From positions 1-64,000 of the forward strand of contig NZ_QWGG01000005.1 of the NCBI RefSeq assembly GCF_003730195.1: DNA of 64,000 bases. The letters run 5' to 3'. The position numbers and the translations under genes are program-made. The notes under the pieces were generated by a model. The model was not told the DNA's origin. It made no database searches and saw nothing but the letters and a program-made list of their open reading frames with translations. Every line of letters begins with the position of its first letter. Position 1 is the stretch's first letter. Shown in pieces: positions 1-7,959 of the stretch. This DNA is from Halosimplex salinum. GTDB taxonomy: Archaea; Halobacteriota; Halobacteria; Halobacteriales; Haloarculaceae.

Positions 1-106
1 CGCGTCCACGCACGAACAGAAGTGTTCCTTGCGTTGTGTCTGCGGCTCGTCGTTGCAATCACCAACTTCGAACGAGGAAACGATCCGGGCTGTGAGAAGC
101 TATGAG

Positions 107-1156
107 ATGGATTCTATGACACGCTCTCGAGCGCAACTGTCGGGATCGGCGGTGAGTGACGTGTTTCGAGGTGCTCGGGTCGGCGTCGTGATCCCGGTGT
201 ACAACGAGGCGGCGTTCGTCGGAGAGGTCGTCGACACGCTCCCCGCGTTCGTCGACCGCGCGTACGTCGTGGACGACTGCTCGACGGACGACACCTGGCG
301 GGTCGTCCAGGAGCGACAGGCGGCTCACGCCACGGACACGGTCGTCAGGCAGGCCGACGGCGGTCGGTTCGGCCCCTCGCTCGTCCCGATCAGACACGAC
401 TCGAACCGGGGGCGGGGCGCCGCGGTCAAGACCGGGTACCGGGCCGCACTCGGCGACGGGATGGACGTCGTCGCGGTGATGGACGGCGACGGGCAGATGG
501 ACCCGGACCGGCTCGACGACCTGGTGCGTCCGGTCGCCGACGGCGTCGCCGACTACGCGAAAGGCAACCGGCTCGGCGCGCCCGAACACCGGAGCGAGAT
601 GACCGCCTGGCGCCGCTTCGGGAACCGGTTGCTGTCGGTACTGACGCGGGTCGCGAGCGGGTACTGGGGGACGAGCGACTCGCAGAACGGGTACACTGCG
701 ATCTCCGCGGACACGCTCGAGGCGCTCGACCTCGAGGAGGTGTACGACGGGTACGGCTTCCTCAACGACATGCTCGTCCGGTTGAACGTACTCGACGCGC
801 GCGTCGTCGAAGTGCCGATGCCCGCGATCTACGGGGACGAGGAGAGCGGCATCGAGTATCGCTCGTTCGTCCCCGCGCTGTCGCTGTTGCTGGCCCAGCT
901 GTTCGCCTGGCGGCTGACGACCAAGTACACCGTCGGACAGCTCCACCCGGTCGCCGTCCTGTACGGCCTCGGGCTCGGCTCCGGGGCGTTCGGTCTCGGC
1001 TACGTCACCCACTGGTTCGCCCCGCTCGCCGACGAGGCGGGACGACTCCAGCTGGCGTTCGTGATCCTCGGGACGAGCGCCACAGTCACCCTGGTCGCGC
1101 TCGCTCTCGATCGCCTGCACAACCGCCATCTCGTCACCGACGGTGAGCGACCGTGA
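107..1156 (+). CDS. Family 2 glycosyltransferase, polyprenyl-phosphate sugar transferase type
   Basis: A GT-A-fold glycosyltransferase of about 349 aa, predicted to move a sugar from a nucleotide donor to a lipid phosphate or glycan acceptor at the cytoplasmic face of the membrane. Seen directly: the N-terminal IPVYNE strand (about residues 29-34), VVDDCSTDD (about 54-62) and the DGDGQMDP metal/donor motif (about 126-133), as in DPM1-like enzymes. Two hydrophobic segments lie near the C terminus (from VAVLYGLGLGSG and from LQLAFVILGTS). The frame stays open upstream to position 29, but conserved sequence begins just before GVVIPVYNE, so I chose the ATG at 107; an ATG at 116 is also possible. 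Its stop overlaps the next start (GTGA), so it forms an operon with the deacetylase-like gene. The acceptor cannot be read from the sequence. Confidence 0.85.
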   Translation: MDSMTRSRAQLSGSAVSDVFRGARVGVVIPVYNEAAFVGEVVDTLPAFVDRAYVVDDCSTDDTWRVVQERQAAHATDTVVRQADGGRFGPSLVPIRHDSNRGRGAAVKTGYRAALGDGMDVVAVMDGDGQMDPDRLDDLVRPVADGVADYAKGNRLGAPEHRSEMTAWRRFGNRLLSVLTRVASGYWGTSDSQNGYTAISADTLEALDLEEVYDGYGFLNDMLVRLNVLDARVVEVPMPAIYGDEESGIEYRSFVPALSLLLAQLFAWRLTTKYTVGQLHPVAVLYGLGLGSGAFGLGYVTHWFAPLADEAGRLQLAFVILGTSATVTLVALALDRLHNRHLVTDGERP

Positions 1157-2151
1157 CCCACCTCCCGGACAGCCTCGCCGCCGCGCTCGACCCCGTCGAG
1201 GGCTACGCCGCCGCGTTCCCCGACCACGAGTTCGCGCTGTGCCTGACCCACGACGTCGACCGACCGTACAAGGGGTTCAGATCGCTGTACTACGCGCTCA
1301 CGGACCGGCCGTCGTATCACCTGCGGACGGCGCTGTCCGGCGAGAACACCTACTGGCAGTTCGAGTCGGTGATGGCGCTCGAGTCGGAACTGGGCGTCCG
1401 GTCGGCGTGGTACTTCCTCGACGAACCGAACCTCCTGCGCGAGGGGACGCCGACCGACTGGCTCGACCCCGAACTGTGGGTCCAGTTTCTCGGACGCTAC
1501 GACCTCACTCACCCCGAACTCGCCGACGCCATCGGCGCGCTCGACGACGGCGGCTGGGAGGTCGGGCTCCACGGGTCGATCCCCTCTCACGCCGACGTCG
1601 AGCGACTCCGGGTCGAGAAAGACCGCCTCGAACGCGTCCTCGGTGGCCGGGTCGGCGGCGGTCGCCAGCACTACCTCAGGCTCGACGGACTACGGACGTG
1701 GCGACGCCAGCGAGCCGTCGGTCTCAGGTACGACTCGAGTCTCGGGTCGGGCGAGACCTACGGATTCCGACACGGGTACGCGCCGCTCCGACCGTTCGAC
1801 GACGAGTTCGTCGTCTTCCCGCTGACGCTCATGGAGCAGGCGCTCCCCGGCGTCTCCGACGACACCGACCGCGCGTGGCGGGAGTGCGAGTCCCTGCTGG
1901 CGGAGGCCGCCGACAACGACGCGGTGATGACCGTCCTGTGGCACCCGCGGTACTTCGCCCGCCGGGAGTTCCCCGGGTACCGCCGCCTCTACCGGGCCCT
2001 CGTCGAACGCGCCCTCGACATGGGCGCGTGGGTCGGCCCGCCGGGGGCGCTCTACGACCGCCTCGTGGAACGCGGGCTCGTCCCGGACTCGACGGACTCC
2101 ACGGGCGCGGCGGACGCCGAACCGACGAGCGAGACGCCGTCGGGCGTGTAA
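1153..2151 (+). CDS. Polysaccharide deacetylase-like (NodB-homology) protein
   Basis: A 332-aa protein with features of the NodB-homology fold: an early Asp-bearing motif LTHDVDRPY (about residues 33-41), GWEVGLHGS with a candidate zinc His near residue 140, and a late VLWHPRYF motif. The family removes N- or O-acetyl groups from glycans. Haloarchaeal members often sit in surface-polysaccharide or N-glycan gene sets. It starts with GTG overlapping the stop of the glycosyltransferase by 3 nt, which implies translational coupling. No signal peptide is visible. The middle diverges from the canonical pattern, so the exact substrate, or even enzymatic activity, is uncertain. Confidence 0.7.
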   Translation: MTHLPDSLAAALDPVEGYAAAFPDHEFALCLTHDVDRPYKGFRSLYYALTDRPSYHLRTALSGENTYWQFESVMALESELGVRSAWYFLDEPNLLREGTPTDWLDPELWVQFLGRYDLTHPELADAIGALDDGGWEVGLHGSIPSHADVERLRVEKDRLERVLGGRVGGGRQHYLRLDGLRTWRRQRAVGLRYDSSLGSGETYGFRHGYAPLRPFDDEFVVFPLTLMEQALPGVSDDTDRAWRECESLLAEAADNDAVMTVLWHPRYFARREFPGYRRLYRALVERALDMGAWVGPPGALYDRLVERGLVPDSTDSTGAADAEPTSETPSGV

Positions 2152-2205
2152 CCGCCCGACCGTCCTGGCCGCCCGGGTCGGGGGGCCCCGCGGACGCCGC
2201 GGTGG

Positions 2206-3303
2206 TCACGTCTCGGTTGCGGGTTCGGTCGACTCAATCTGCGAGACGATGCGTTCGGCCGCGTGGCCGTCGCCGTAGGGCGACGGCTGTTCCGCCGGCG
2301 GCGACGCGTCAGTCAGGGCGTCGACGATCGCTCGTTCGTCCGCGCCGACGAGTGCGTTCCACCCGGCGTCGACCGTCTCGGTCCACTCCGTCTCGTCTCT
2401 GAAGGTGACGCAGGGCCGTTTCAGGAAGAACGCCTCCTTCTGGACGCCGCCGGAGTCGGTCGCGACCGCTCGCGCCCCGGAGAGCAGTGCGACGAACTCC
2501 AGGTACCCAACTGGGTCGACGAGGGTGAGCGACTCCGCCGCCCACTCCCAGAGGCCGAACCGTTCGAGGGCCCGTTCGGTCCGCGGGTGGACCGGGAGGA
2601 CGACCCCGCCGTCGACCGCGGCGAGCGCGTCCACGATCGCCGAGAGGCGGTCGGGGTCGTCGGCGTTGCGGGGCCGGTGAACCGTCGCGAGGACGTACTC
2701 CCCGCGTTCGACGCCGTACTCGGCGGCGACGTCGGTCTCCTGGTCCGCGACCTCGCGCGCCCACAGCATCGCGTCGTACATCACGTCCCCGACGAGCTGA
2801 CACCGGTCCCCGAGCCCTTCGCGGTCCAGGTTCTCGACGGCCGCTTCGGTCGGCGCGAACAGCAGATCCGACGCGTGGTCGGTGAGGACGCGGTTGATCT
2901 CCTCCGGCATCGAACGGACGCCGCTCCGCAGTCCCGCCTCGACGTGAGCGACCGTGACGTCGAGTTTCGCACCGACGATCGCGCCGCCGAGCGTCGAGTT
3001 CGTGTCGCCGTACAGCACCAGCACGTCGGGGTCGGCGCGGTCGACGAGCGGCGCGAGCCGAGCCACGACCGCGGACGTCTGCTCGGCGTGGGTCCCCGAG
3101 CCGACGCCGAGTTCGTGAGCCGGTCGGGGGATGTCCAGCTGGTCGAAGAACACGTCCGAGAGCTCCTCGTCGTAGTGCTGTCCCGTGTGGACGAGTCGTT
3201 CCTCGTGTCGCTCGCCGAGCGCCCGCGACACCGGCATCGCCTTCACGAACTGTGGTCGCGCACCGACCACCGACATCACGTTCACGGACCGCTCACCCGC
3301 CAC
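2206..3303 (-). CDS. wecB: UDP-N-acetylglucosamine 2-epimerase (non-hydrolysing)
   Basis: A 365-aa cytoplasmic enzyme interconverting UDP-GlcNAc and UDP-ManNAc for surface-glycan precursors. The N terminus has the diagnostic MSVVGARPQFVKA strand. VHTGQHYD, VLYGDTNSTLGG, HVEAGLRS, PEEINRVLTDH, VHRPRN, PVHPRT and the TDSGGVQKEAF motif near the C terminus all follow in family order. A GTG start at 3303 is used so that the first beta strand (VNVMSVVG) is complete; an internal ATG at 3276 would cut it. The gene converges with the deacetylase-like gene across a 54-nt gap. It belongs with the preceding glycan genes by function, not with the pectin locus. Confidence 0.93.
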   Translation of the reverse strand: MAGERSVNVMSVVGARPQFVKAMPVSRALGERHEERLVHTGQHYDEELSDVFFDQLDIPRPAHELGVGSGTHAEQTSAVVARLAPLVDRADPDVLVLYGDTNSTLGGAIVGAKLDVTVAHVEAGLRSGVRSMPEEINRVLTDHASDLLFAPTEAAVENLDREGLGDRCQLVGDVMYDAMLWAREVADQETDVAAEYGVERGEYVLATVHRPRNADDPDRLSAIVDALAAVDGGVVLPVHPRTERALERFGLWEWAAESLTLVDPVGYLEFVALLSGARAVATDSGGVQKEAFFLKRPCVTFRDETEWTETVDAGWNALVGADERAIVDALTDASPPAEQPSPYGDGHAAERIVSQIESTEPATET

Positions 3304-4264
3304 TCACGCCGTCCTTCGCGAACCCCGACCCGACTGCGACTGGCATATGTCTCCCGATAGACATTATCGATTACCTCACACCCTATTCTCTCCCCGTCAA
3401 AGACTCGCTGGCCACGCATCGGTCGATAGTGCACCTTCTATTATATTGTTATATTTGCCGTATCGGTGGCGCGCACAGAAACGTCCAGTTACCGGCCTGA
3501 TAGCCGCTGTATTACGTGATTCGGAGACGGTGGTGTCGTCCGAACGGCCTGCGCCCGGTTGCAGGACGCGACGGAATGGCGGACGCCGACCCGTTCACGC
3601 GGCGACCGCTCCTCGTTCGACCCACACCCTCGCAACGAGTCTGGCATCCTTTCACGACTCGGGCCGTGGGCATCCTCCTCGAAGCACTGTGACACAGACA
3701 GCGGCGGCTGCGTGGTCCGACGGTCGGCCGGGAACGATCGACGGTCGGCCCGACCGACTCGACGCGGCCGAGTCACTAGAGCGCGCCGCCTCTACTAGTA
3801 AGAATACTTGGAGAAAGAATAATATATACTATTCTAGTGAATGTTCGAACGATAGTAGAACCCCCTGTCAGAAGATATCGGGTCGACGCACCGGCGCTCG
3901 GCCAGCGATCGCTCGAAGAGACGTCCGGTGTCGAGCACTCGATCTCGAGCTGTCGGCGGTTGCCGACAGGAGCGGGGGTCGCGCTCGCAAAGATAACACC
4001 TTTCAGACGCCGAACCGACGAAATAGGCCAGGCGAAGTGCCACGGCCAACTCGACACCGCTGTGAGCGATGGGTCCACCGAACTTCGAATCGAACGAACG
4101 ACGAAATCTGTTGTATCGGGCCGTCTACAGCGTCGCTTCCCCGCGGTACTCTGTTGGACGTCGAACTCTCTGGCCGACGCAACCGGACCGCCCGTTGATC
4201 GCGATCACCGCGGTCGGTAGTCGTATCTACTCCCCATCCGAACCGTCTGTTACCGCCGATCATG

Positions 4265-4283
4265 CGAAAAATATAATTTTTCG
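4265..4283. repeat. A/T-rich perfect inverted repeat
   Basis: Two 8-bp arms (CGAAAAAT and ATTTTTCG) flank a 3-bp ATA centre. It could be a protein-binding site or a bidirectional terminator-like hairpin; the sequence alone does not decide. It sits in the gene-free region upstream of the dehydratase. Confidence 0.5.
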
Positions 4284-4485
4284 AGTATAGAACGTATTCA
4301 GACATGAATTGGACACTGTGTCATACATCGCGCCGTCTCTCCGGCCGCCCGATGGAGCGGATCCGGCGGCCCGTGACGACCGCGCCTTCGTGACGTTCCC
4401 GCCGTCGAACACTGGGTCTCGTCGACGGATTCCCGGACGAGCGCGCCTTCGACCGGGAGATCGGGCAAGCGTGTAGACACATATT

Positions 4486-4502
4486 GTACGGTAATGCCGG
4501 AA
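4486..4502. promoter_or_regulatory. Palindromic operator, copy A1
   Basis: GTACGGTAATGCCGGAA matches the perfect palindrome at 4617-4633 at 14 of 17 positions. It is almost identical to copy B1 at 38714. It is probably a transcription-factor site shared by the dehydratase and oligogalacturonate lyase promoters. Confidence 0.65.
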
Positions 4503-4519
4503 CGAAAGCCTGCCTAGTT

Positions 4520-4541
4520 ATTACACTACTACGATTGTAAT
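4520..4541. promoter_or_regulatory. 22-bp inverted-repeat element, copy A
   Basis: ATTACA and TGTAAT half-sites are separated by 10 bp (CTACTACGAT). The element recurs at 38948-38969 with only two differences, both in the spacer. It lies between operator copies A1 and A2. It may be a second regulator site or an upstream promoter element. Confidence 0.6.
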
Positions 4542-4616
4542 GAGATCTCAGGACACTCCGAATGGACTGTGTTAGTCTGTTATTCCTGCGCTGCTCGAAA
4601 CGACTGCGGCCCAATA

Positions 4617-4633
4617 TTCCGGTAATACCGGAA
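4617..4633. promoter_or_regulatory. Palindromic operator, copy A2 (perfect)
   Basis: TTCCGGTAATACCGGAA is a perfect 8-1-8 palindrome. It is the best copy of a motif found three times here and three times at 38.7-39.1 kb. Dimeric regulators of the HTH type typically bind such sites. Confidence 0.75.
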
Positions 4634-4709
4634 CAATACGTCGGTACCCGTTCGTTTCGTGGAGTAGACCGGTGTCGATGGGCTATCGTTCGGGTTCACA
4701 CGCCTCTCG

Positions 4710-4726
4710 GTTCGGTAATACCGGAC
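4710..4726. promoter_or_regulatory. Palindromic operator, copy A3
   Basis: GTTCGGTAATACCGGAC matches copy A2 at 14 of 17 positions. It is the copy closest to the dehydratase start, about 180 bp upstream. Confidence 0.65.
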
Positions 4727-4857
4727 GCTTGTGGCGGCCGTGAGCTGACCGCGAGACGAGGGGTGGGTTTCGGATCCGCGAGCGCGGATCGTGTGACGAC
4801 CGACCCGACTCCGATCCGGAGGTCGAGACCGGAAGGCCTCGGTCGGGCACGCAAGGG

Positions 4858-4865
4858 TTATGTAA
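4858..4865 (+). promoter_or_regulatory. Putative TATA box of the dehydratase operon
   Basis: TTATGTAA lies about 47 bp before the chosen ATG at 4909. With the usual 25-27 bp from box A to transcription start, the leader would be about 20 nt. Confidence 0.45.
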
Positions 4866-4908
4866 ACGGTTGCCCGAAGTACTGGACGAACGGCGGTCAG
4901 CAGCTACT

Positions 4909-6114
4909 ATGGAAATCACAGATATCGACGTCACGAAGGTGAGTACAGAATCGTGGGGCGAGTTCGTGGAGTTCCCCCTCGTCACGGTGATGAGCAAGTA
5001 CGACGAGTACAACAACGCCGAGGGCGACAACCCGCAGGCCCGGCGCAAGTGGATGGGCCCGATCGGCGACGTCGTCGTCGAGGTCCACACGGACGCGGGG
5101 ATCACCGGCGTAGGCCACGGCAACTGGGCGACGGGCGCCATCGAGACCATCGTCGAGGAGACGCTCTCGAAGCTCGTCGTCGGCGAGGACCCCCAGGAGC
5201 GCGAGCGCCTCTGGGACATCATGTACCGGGCGACGATCCCGTTCGGTCGGAAGGGCGCCGCCATCGAGGCGATCAGCGCGGTCGACCTGGCGCTGTGGGA
5301 CATCGCCGGCAAGGAGGCCGACAAACCCGTCTACGAACTGCTCGGCGGGCCGGTCCAGGACGAGATCCCCTGCTACGCGAGCAACCTCCACCCGGTCGAC
5401 ATGGACAAACTCGAACGCGAGGCCATCGAGTACGCCGAGAAGGGCTTCGACGCGATGAAGCTCCGGTTCAGACACGGCCCCGAGGCCGGTCGCGCGGGCA
5501 TGAAGGAAAACGAGGAGATCGTGAAGACCGTCCGCGACGCCGTCGGCCACGACATCGCTATCGCCGGCGACGCCTACATGGGCTGGTCGGTCCGCTACGC
5601 GAAGAAGATGCTCGACCGACTGGAGAAATACGACATGGAGTGGGTCGAGGAGCCTGTCATCCCCGACGACATCGACGGCTACGCCGAGGTCCGCGAGTCC
5701 ACCAGCATCCCGATCTCCGGCGGCGAACACGAGTTCACCCGCTGGGGCCACGAGGAACTGCTCGAACGCGAGGCCGTGGACATCCTCCAGCCGGACGTCC
5801 ACCGCTGCGGCGGGCTGACGGAGCTCCAGAAGATCGACGCGCTCGCGAGCACGCACGACGTGCCGGTCGTCCCCCACTCGGGGACGAACCCGCACCTGCA
5901 CTTCATCGCCGCGTCGACGAACGCGCCGATGGCGGAGTACTTCCCCATCCCCGAGTGGTTCCAGGAACAGCAGGAGGCGAAAGACTCCACCTACGCCGAC
6001 GCCATCTACGAGCACCCGCCGGACGCCGAGGACGGCGTCATCCCGCTCCCCGACGGCGTCGGCCTCAGTTCCGAGCTCAACCGCGAGGCGCTCGACAACT
6101 ACGCCGTGGAGTGA
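4909..6114 (+). CDS. Enolase-superfamily sugar-acid dehydratase, probably L-rhamnonate dehydratase
   Basis: A 401-aa cytoplasmic enzyme of the mandelate racemase/enolase superfamily, predicted to dehydrate an aldonic acid to a 2-keto-3-deoxy acid. The Mg ligands are visible: D221 (AGDAY), E247 (WVEEP) and E273 (GGEHEF). The general-base region VPHSG has H323, and K184 sits in MKLRF. The blocks PDDIDGYAEVR, GGEHEFTR and DILQPDVHRCGGLTEL resemble characterised L-rhamnonate dehydratases more than galactonate dehydratases. Rhamnose mutarotase and rhamnosidase genes nearby support that substrate. The ATG at 4909 is preferred over a TTG at 4870 because the beta strand MEITDIDVTKV starts there. The next gene begins 2 nt after its stop. 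The substrate remains an inference. Confidence 0.82.
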   Translation: MEITDIDVTKVSTESWGEFVEFPLVTVMSKYDEYNNAEGDNPQARRKWMGPIGDVVVEVHTDAGITGVGHGNWATGAIETIVEETLSKLVVGEDPQERERLWDIMYRATIPFGRKGAAIEAISAVDLALWDIAGKEADKPVYELLGGPVQDEIPCYASNLHPVDMDKLEREAIEYAEKGFDAMKLRFRHGPEAGRAGMKENEEIVKTVRDAVGHDIAIAGDAYMGWSVRYAKKMLDRLEKYDMEWVEEPVIPDDIDGYAEVRESTSIPISGGEHEFTRWGHEELLEREAVDILQPDVHRCGGLTELQKIDALASTHDVPVVPHSGTNPHLHFIAASTNAPMAEYFPIPEWFQEQQEAKDSTYADAIYEHPPDAEDGVIPLPDGVGLSSELNREALDNYAVE

Positions 6115-6116
6115 CC

Positions 6117-7148
6117 ATGTCCGACATCAGCTTCGAGTACAACGTGCCGGTGTTCGCGGGCGCCCCCGACGAGGGCAGCGAGCCCGTCCACCGCGACACA
6201 CCCCAGTACGAGTCGCTCGACTGGGAGACCACGCTGGAGGGCGTCCGCCGGGCCGAGGAACTCGGCTTCGACGCCGCGTGGGCGCCCGACCACCTGATGC
6301 TCGGCCGCGACAACGCCGAGTACGAGTGCTGGACGCTGCTGTCGGCGCTCGCCGGCGAGACGGACGACATCGACCTGGGCTCGCTCGTCCTCTGCAACGA
6401 CTACCGCAACCCGGCGCTGGTCGCGAAGATGGCCGCCACGCTCGACGTGATCTCGGGGGGGCGACTCCAGCTCGGCCTCGGCGCCGGCTGGCACGAGCCC
6501 GAGTACGACGCCTACGGCTGGGAGTACCGCGACGGCTTCGAGCGGCTCATGCGCCTCGACGAGAGCATCCGCCTCATGAAGCGGATGTGGGACACCGACC
6601 CCGGCGAGGGCGCCGACTTCGACGGCGACCGCTACCAGATCGAGGACGCCCACTGCGAGCCCGGCCCGGTCCAGGACCCCCACCCGCCGATCCTCGTCGG
6701 CGGGCAGGGCGAGGAGGTCACCCTGAAGCTCGTCGCCAAGCACGCCGACGTGTGGAACACGGACGTGTTCAACGGCGACGTGCCGACGCTGGAGCACAAG
6801 ATCTCGGTCATCGAGGACCACTGCGAGACGGTGGGCCGCGATCCGTCGGAGATCGAGTATTCCTGGGACGGCCACGTCATCTGCACGCGCGACGAGGAGA
6901 CGTTCGACCGGCTGCTCGACCTGATGACGCCGATCCAGTTCGAGGAGGAGTACCAGGACCAGGCGCCCATCGAGACCGAGGAAGACGCCCGGGAGTACTT
7001 CGTTATGGGAACGCCCGAGGAGTGCGCCGAGGCCATCGAGGACCGCGTCGAAGCGGGCGTCACGAAGTTCCAGTGCTGGTTCGTCGACTACCCGGACTTC
7101 GAGGGCATGGAACTGTTCGCCGACGAAGTGATGCCCGAGTTCGCCTGA
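6117..7148 (+). CDS. LLM-class flavin- or F420-dependent oxidoreductase
   Basis: A 343-aa luciferase-like TIM-barrel protein. It has typical family features: GFDAAWAPDHL near residue 52, LGSLVLCNDYRNPALVAKMAATLDVISGGRLQ-type sequence in the middle and LGLGAGWHEPEYDAYG thereafter. The family includes FMN monooxygenases and, commonly in archaea, F420-dependent dehydrogenases. The ATG lies 2 nt after the dehydratase stop, so the two are cotranscribed and probably share a pathway. No oxidoreductase of this class belongs to the textbook rhamnonate route, so its step is unknown. A related gene lies at 17799. The larger frame open upstream is a shadow of the dehydratase. Confidence 0.85.
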   Translation: MSDISFEYNVPVFAGAPDEGSEPVHRDTPQYESLDWETTLEGVRRAEELGFDAAWAPDHLMLGRDNAEYECWTLLSALAGETDDIDLGSLVLCNDYRNPALVAKMAATLDVISGGRLQLGLGAGWHEPEYDAYGWEYRDGFERLMRLDESIRLMKRMWDTDPGEGADFDGDRYQIEDAHCEPGPVQDPHPPILVGGQGEEVTLKLVAKHADVWNTDVFNGDVPTLEHKISVIEDHCETVGRDPSEIEYSWDGHVICTRDEETFDRLLDLMTPIQFEEEYQDQAPIETEEDAREYFVMGTPEECAEAIEDRVEAGVTKFQCWFVDYPDFEGMELFADEVMPEFA

Positions 7149-7250
7149 CCGCGTCTCGATTCTCCACTCGACGGGGGTCCGGGTCGACCGCCCTCAGATC
7201 CCCTCGAAGCCGTCCCACTCGTCGGGCGTGATCCGACTCGATAGGGCGAC

Positions 7251-7508
7251 TCAGCCCTTCGTTCCGCGCTGGGAGAGGGCGGTAAAGGCGTACGCGCCCA
7301 GACCGATCAACACGAACGCGGAACCCCAGATCGGCAACATCCCGGCCCAGACGCCGGAGCCGAGCGCGAATCCGATCGCGATGAATGCGACCCCGACCGC
7401 CGCGAGTTGCAGCGAGAAGGAGGTGCGAACCGGGTCGAGTAGGGCGAGCGGGCTCCCGGACGACTGTGACGAGTCCGCGTTCGGACTCTCGTCGGTGTCA
7501 ACGGCCAT
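7251..7508 (-). CDS. Small two-helix membrane protein, unknown function
   Basis: An 85-aa protein with a polar Ser/Asp-rich N terminus (about 25 residues) and two hydrophobic segments, roughly residues 33-52 (LQLAAVGVAFIAIGFALGSG) and 55-76. It ends in a basic tail. It resembles the many small haloarchaeal membrane proteins without an assigned role. It follows another small membrane gene on the same strand 105 nt upstream. Just beyond its stop, on the same strand at 7196-7231, ATC-ACG-CCC reads ITPDEWDGFEGI followed by a stop; this looks like the tail of a decayed coding sequence. Confidence 0.65.
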   Translation of the reverse strand: MAVDTDESPNADSSQSSGSPLALLDPVRTSFSLQLAAVGVAFIAIGFALGSGVWAGMLPIWGSAFVLIGLGAYAFTALSQRGTKG

Positions 7509-7613
7509 ACCAGAATATCAGCCTATATTCGGATAGTTGTTTCGCCGCCGGAGAACCCGGGCGCTCGGTACCCGATCGGACTCTCGGCTACCGTGCGGGA
7601 ACCGACGGAGCCC

Positions 7614-7817
7614 TCACCCGAGGTCGAAAACGTCCCACTCGAAGTAGGAGATGAGCGCGACGAGTGCCAGCATCGTGAGACAGAGGGCGGCGGTCATCGC
7701 GGCGACGACGTACGACGCGGTGCCCGGTTCGAGATACGGGTAGGAGAACCCCAGCAGGAGCAAGAAGAGGACGTTGACCCCGAACACCACTTTCAACACA
7801 GAGCGCGTGCGATCCAT
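7614..7817 (-). CDS. Small membrane protein with YFEWD tail
   Basis: A 67-aa protein with two hydrophobic segments (about residues 8-27 and 37-57) and the C terminus ALISYFEWDVFDLG. Length, two-helix layout and the YFEWDxF tail match the 66-aa protein at 48242-48442, so the two are probably paralogues. A candidate TATA element on this strand lies near 7843-7850 (CTATTTGA). No function is known. Confidence 0.7.
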   Translation of the reverse strand: MDRTRSVLKVVFGVNVLFLLLLGFSYPYLEPGTASYVVAAMTAALCLTMLALVALISYFEWDVFDLG

Positions 7818-7930
7818 CCGAGAGATGCTACCGAACGAATCGTCAAATAGCTTGTCTCCGCACCGGCGTATTCTCGTACTAACCGGCCACCAAAGTAGTG
7901 TTGAACGGCAGTAATCTTCAGCGAAATTTA

Positions 7931-7938
7931 TTTATATT
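7931..7938 (+). promoter_or_regulatory. TATA box of the first ABC importer operon
   Basis: TTTATATT is centred about 26 bp before the ATG at 7960, so a leaderless transcript is expected. Confidence 0.7.
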
Positions 7939-7959
7939 AGCCTGTGGACATACGACCGA

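Larger units (their letters stand above)
3304..4908. other. 1.6-kb gene-free regulatory/relic region
   Basis: No open frame here has the acidic composition or conserved motifs of the neighbouring proteins. The short frames are Arg/Ser/Thr-rich, as expected for non-coding DNA. The stretch is noticeably richer in A+T than its surroundings, especially at 3350-3480, 3790-3850, 4255-4330 and 4480-4630. The right half carries three copies of a palindromic operator and one 22-bp inverted-repeat element, annotated separately. The left half may be decayed sequence. An imperfect inverted repeat with ACTAG/CTAGT ends lies at about 3795-3838. Confidence 0.6.

Noticed and set aside
3185-4198. 337-aa plus-strand frame over the epimerase start and the gene-free region
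   Set aside because: Arg/Ser/Thr-rich, lacks the acidic bias of this genome and matches no family.
3837-4220. 127-aa frame in the gene-free region
   Set aside because: No conserved motif, near-random composition, and no supporting neighbour.
4870-4908. Upstream extension of the dehydratase from a TTG codon
   Set aside because: The 13 extra residues are not family-like and the ATG at 4909 starts the first beta strand.
7892-7917. Possible third copy of the 22-bp inverted-repeat element before the first ABC operon
   Set aside because: Only GTAGTGT is shared and the TGTAAT/ATTACA arms are not both present.
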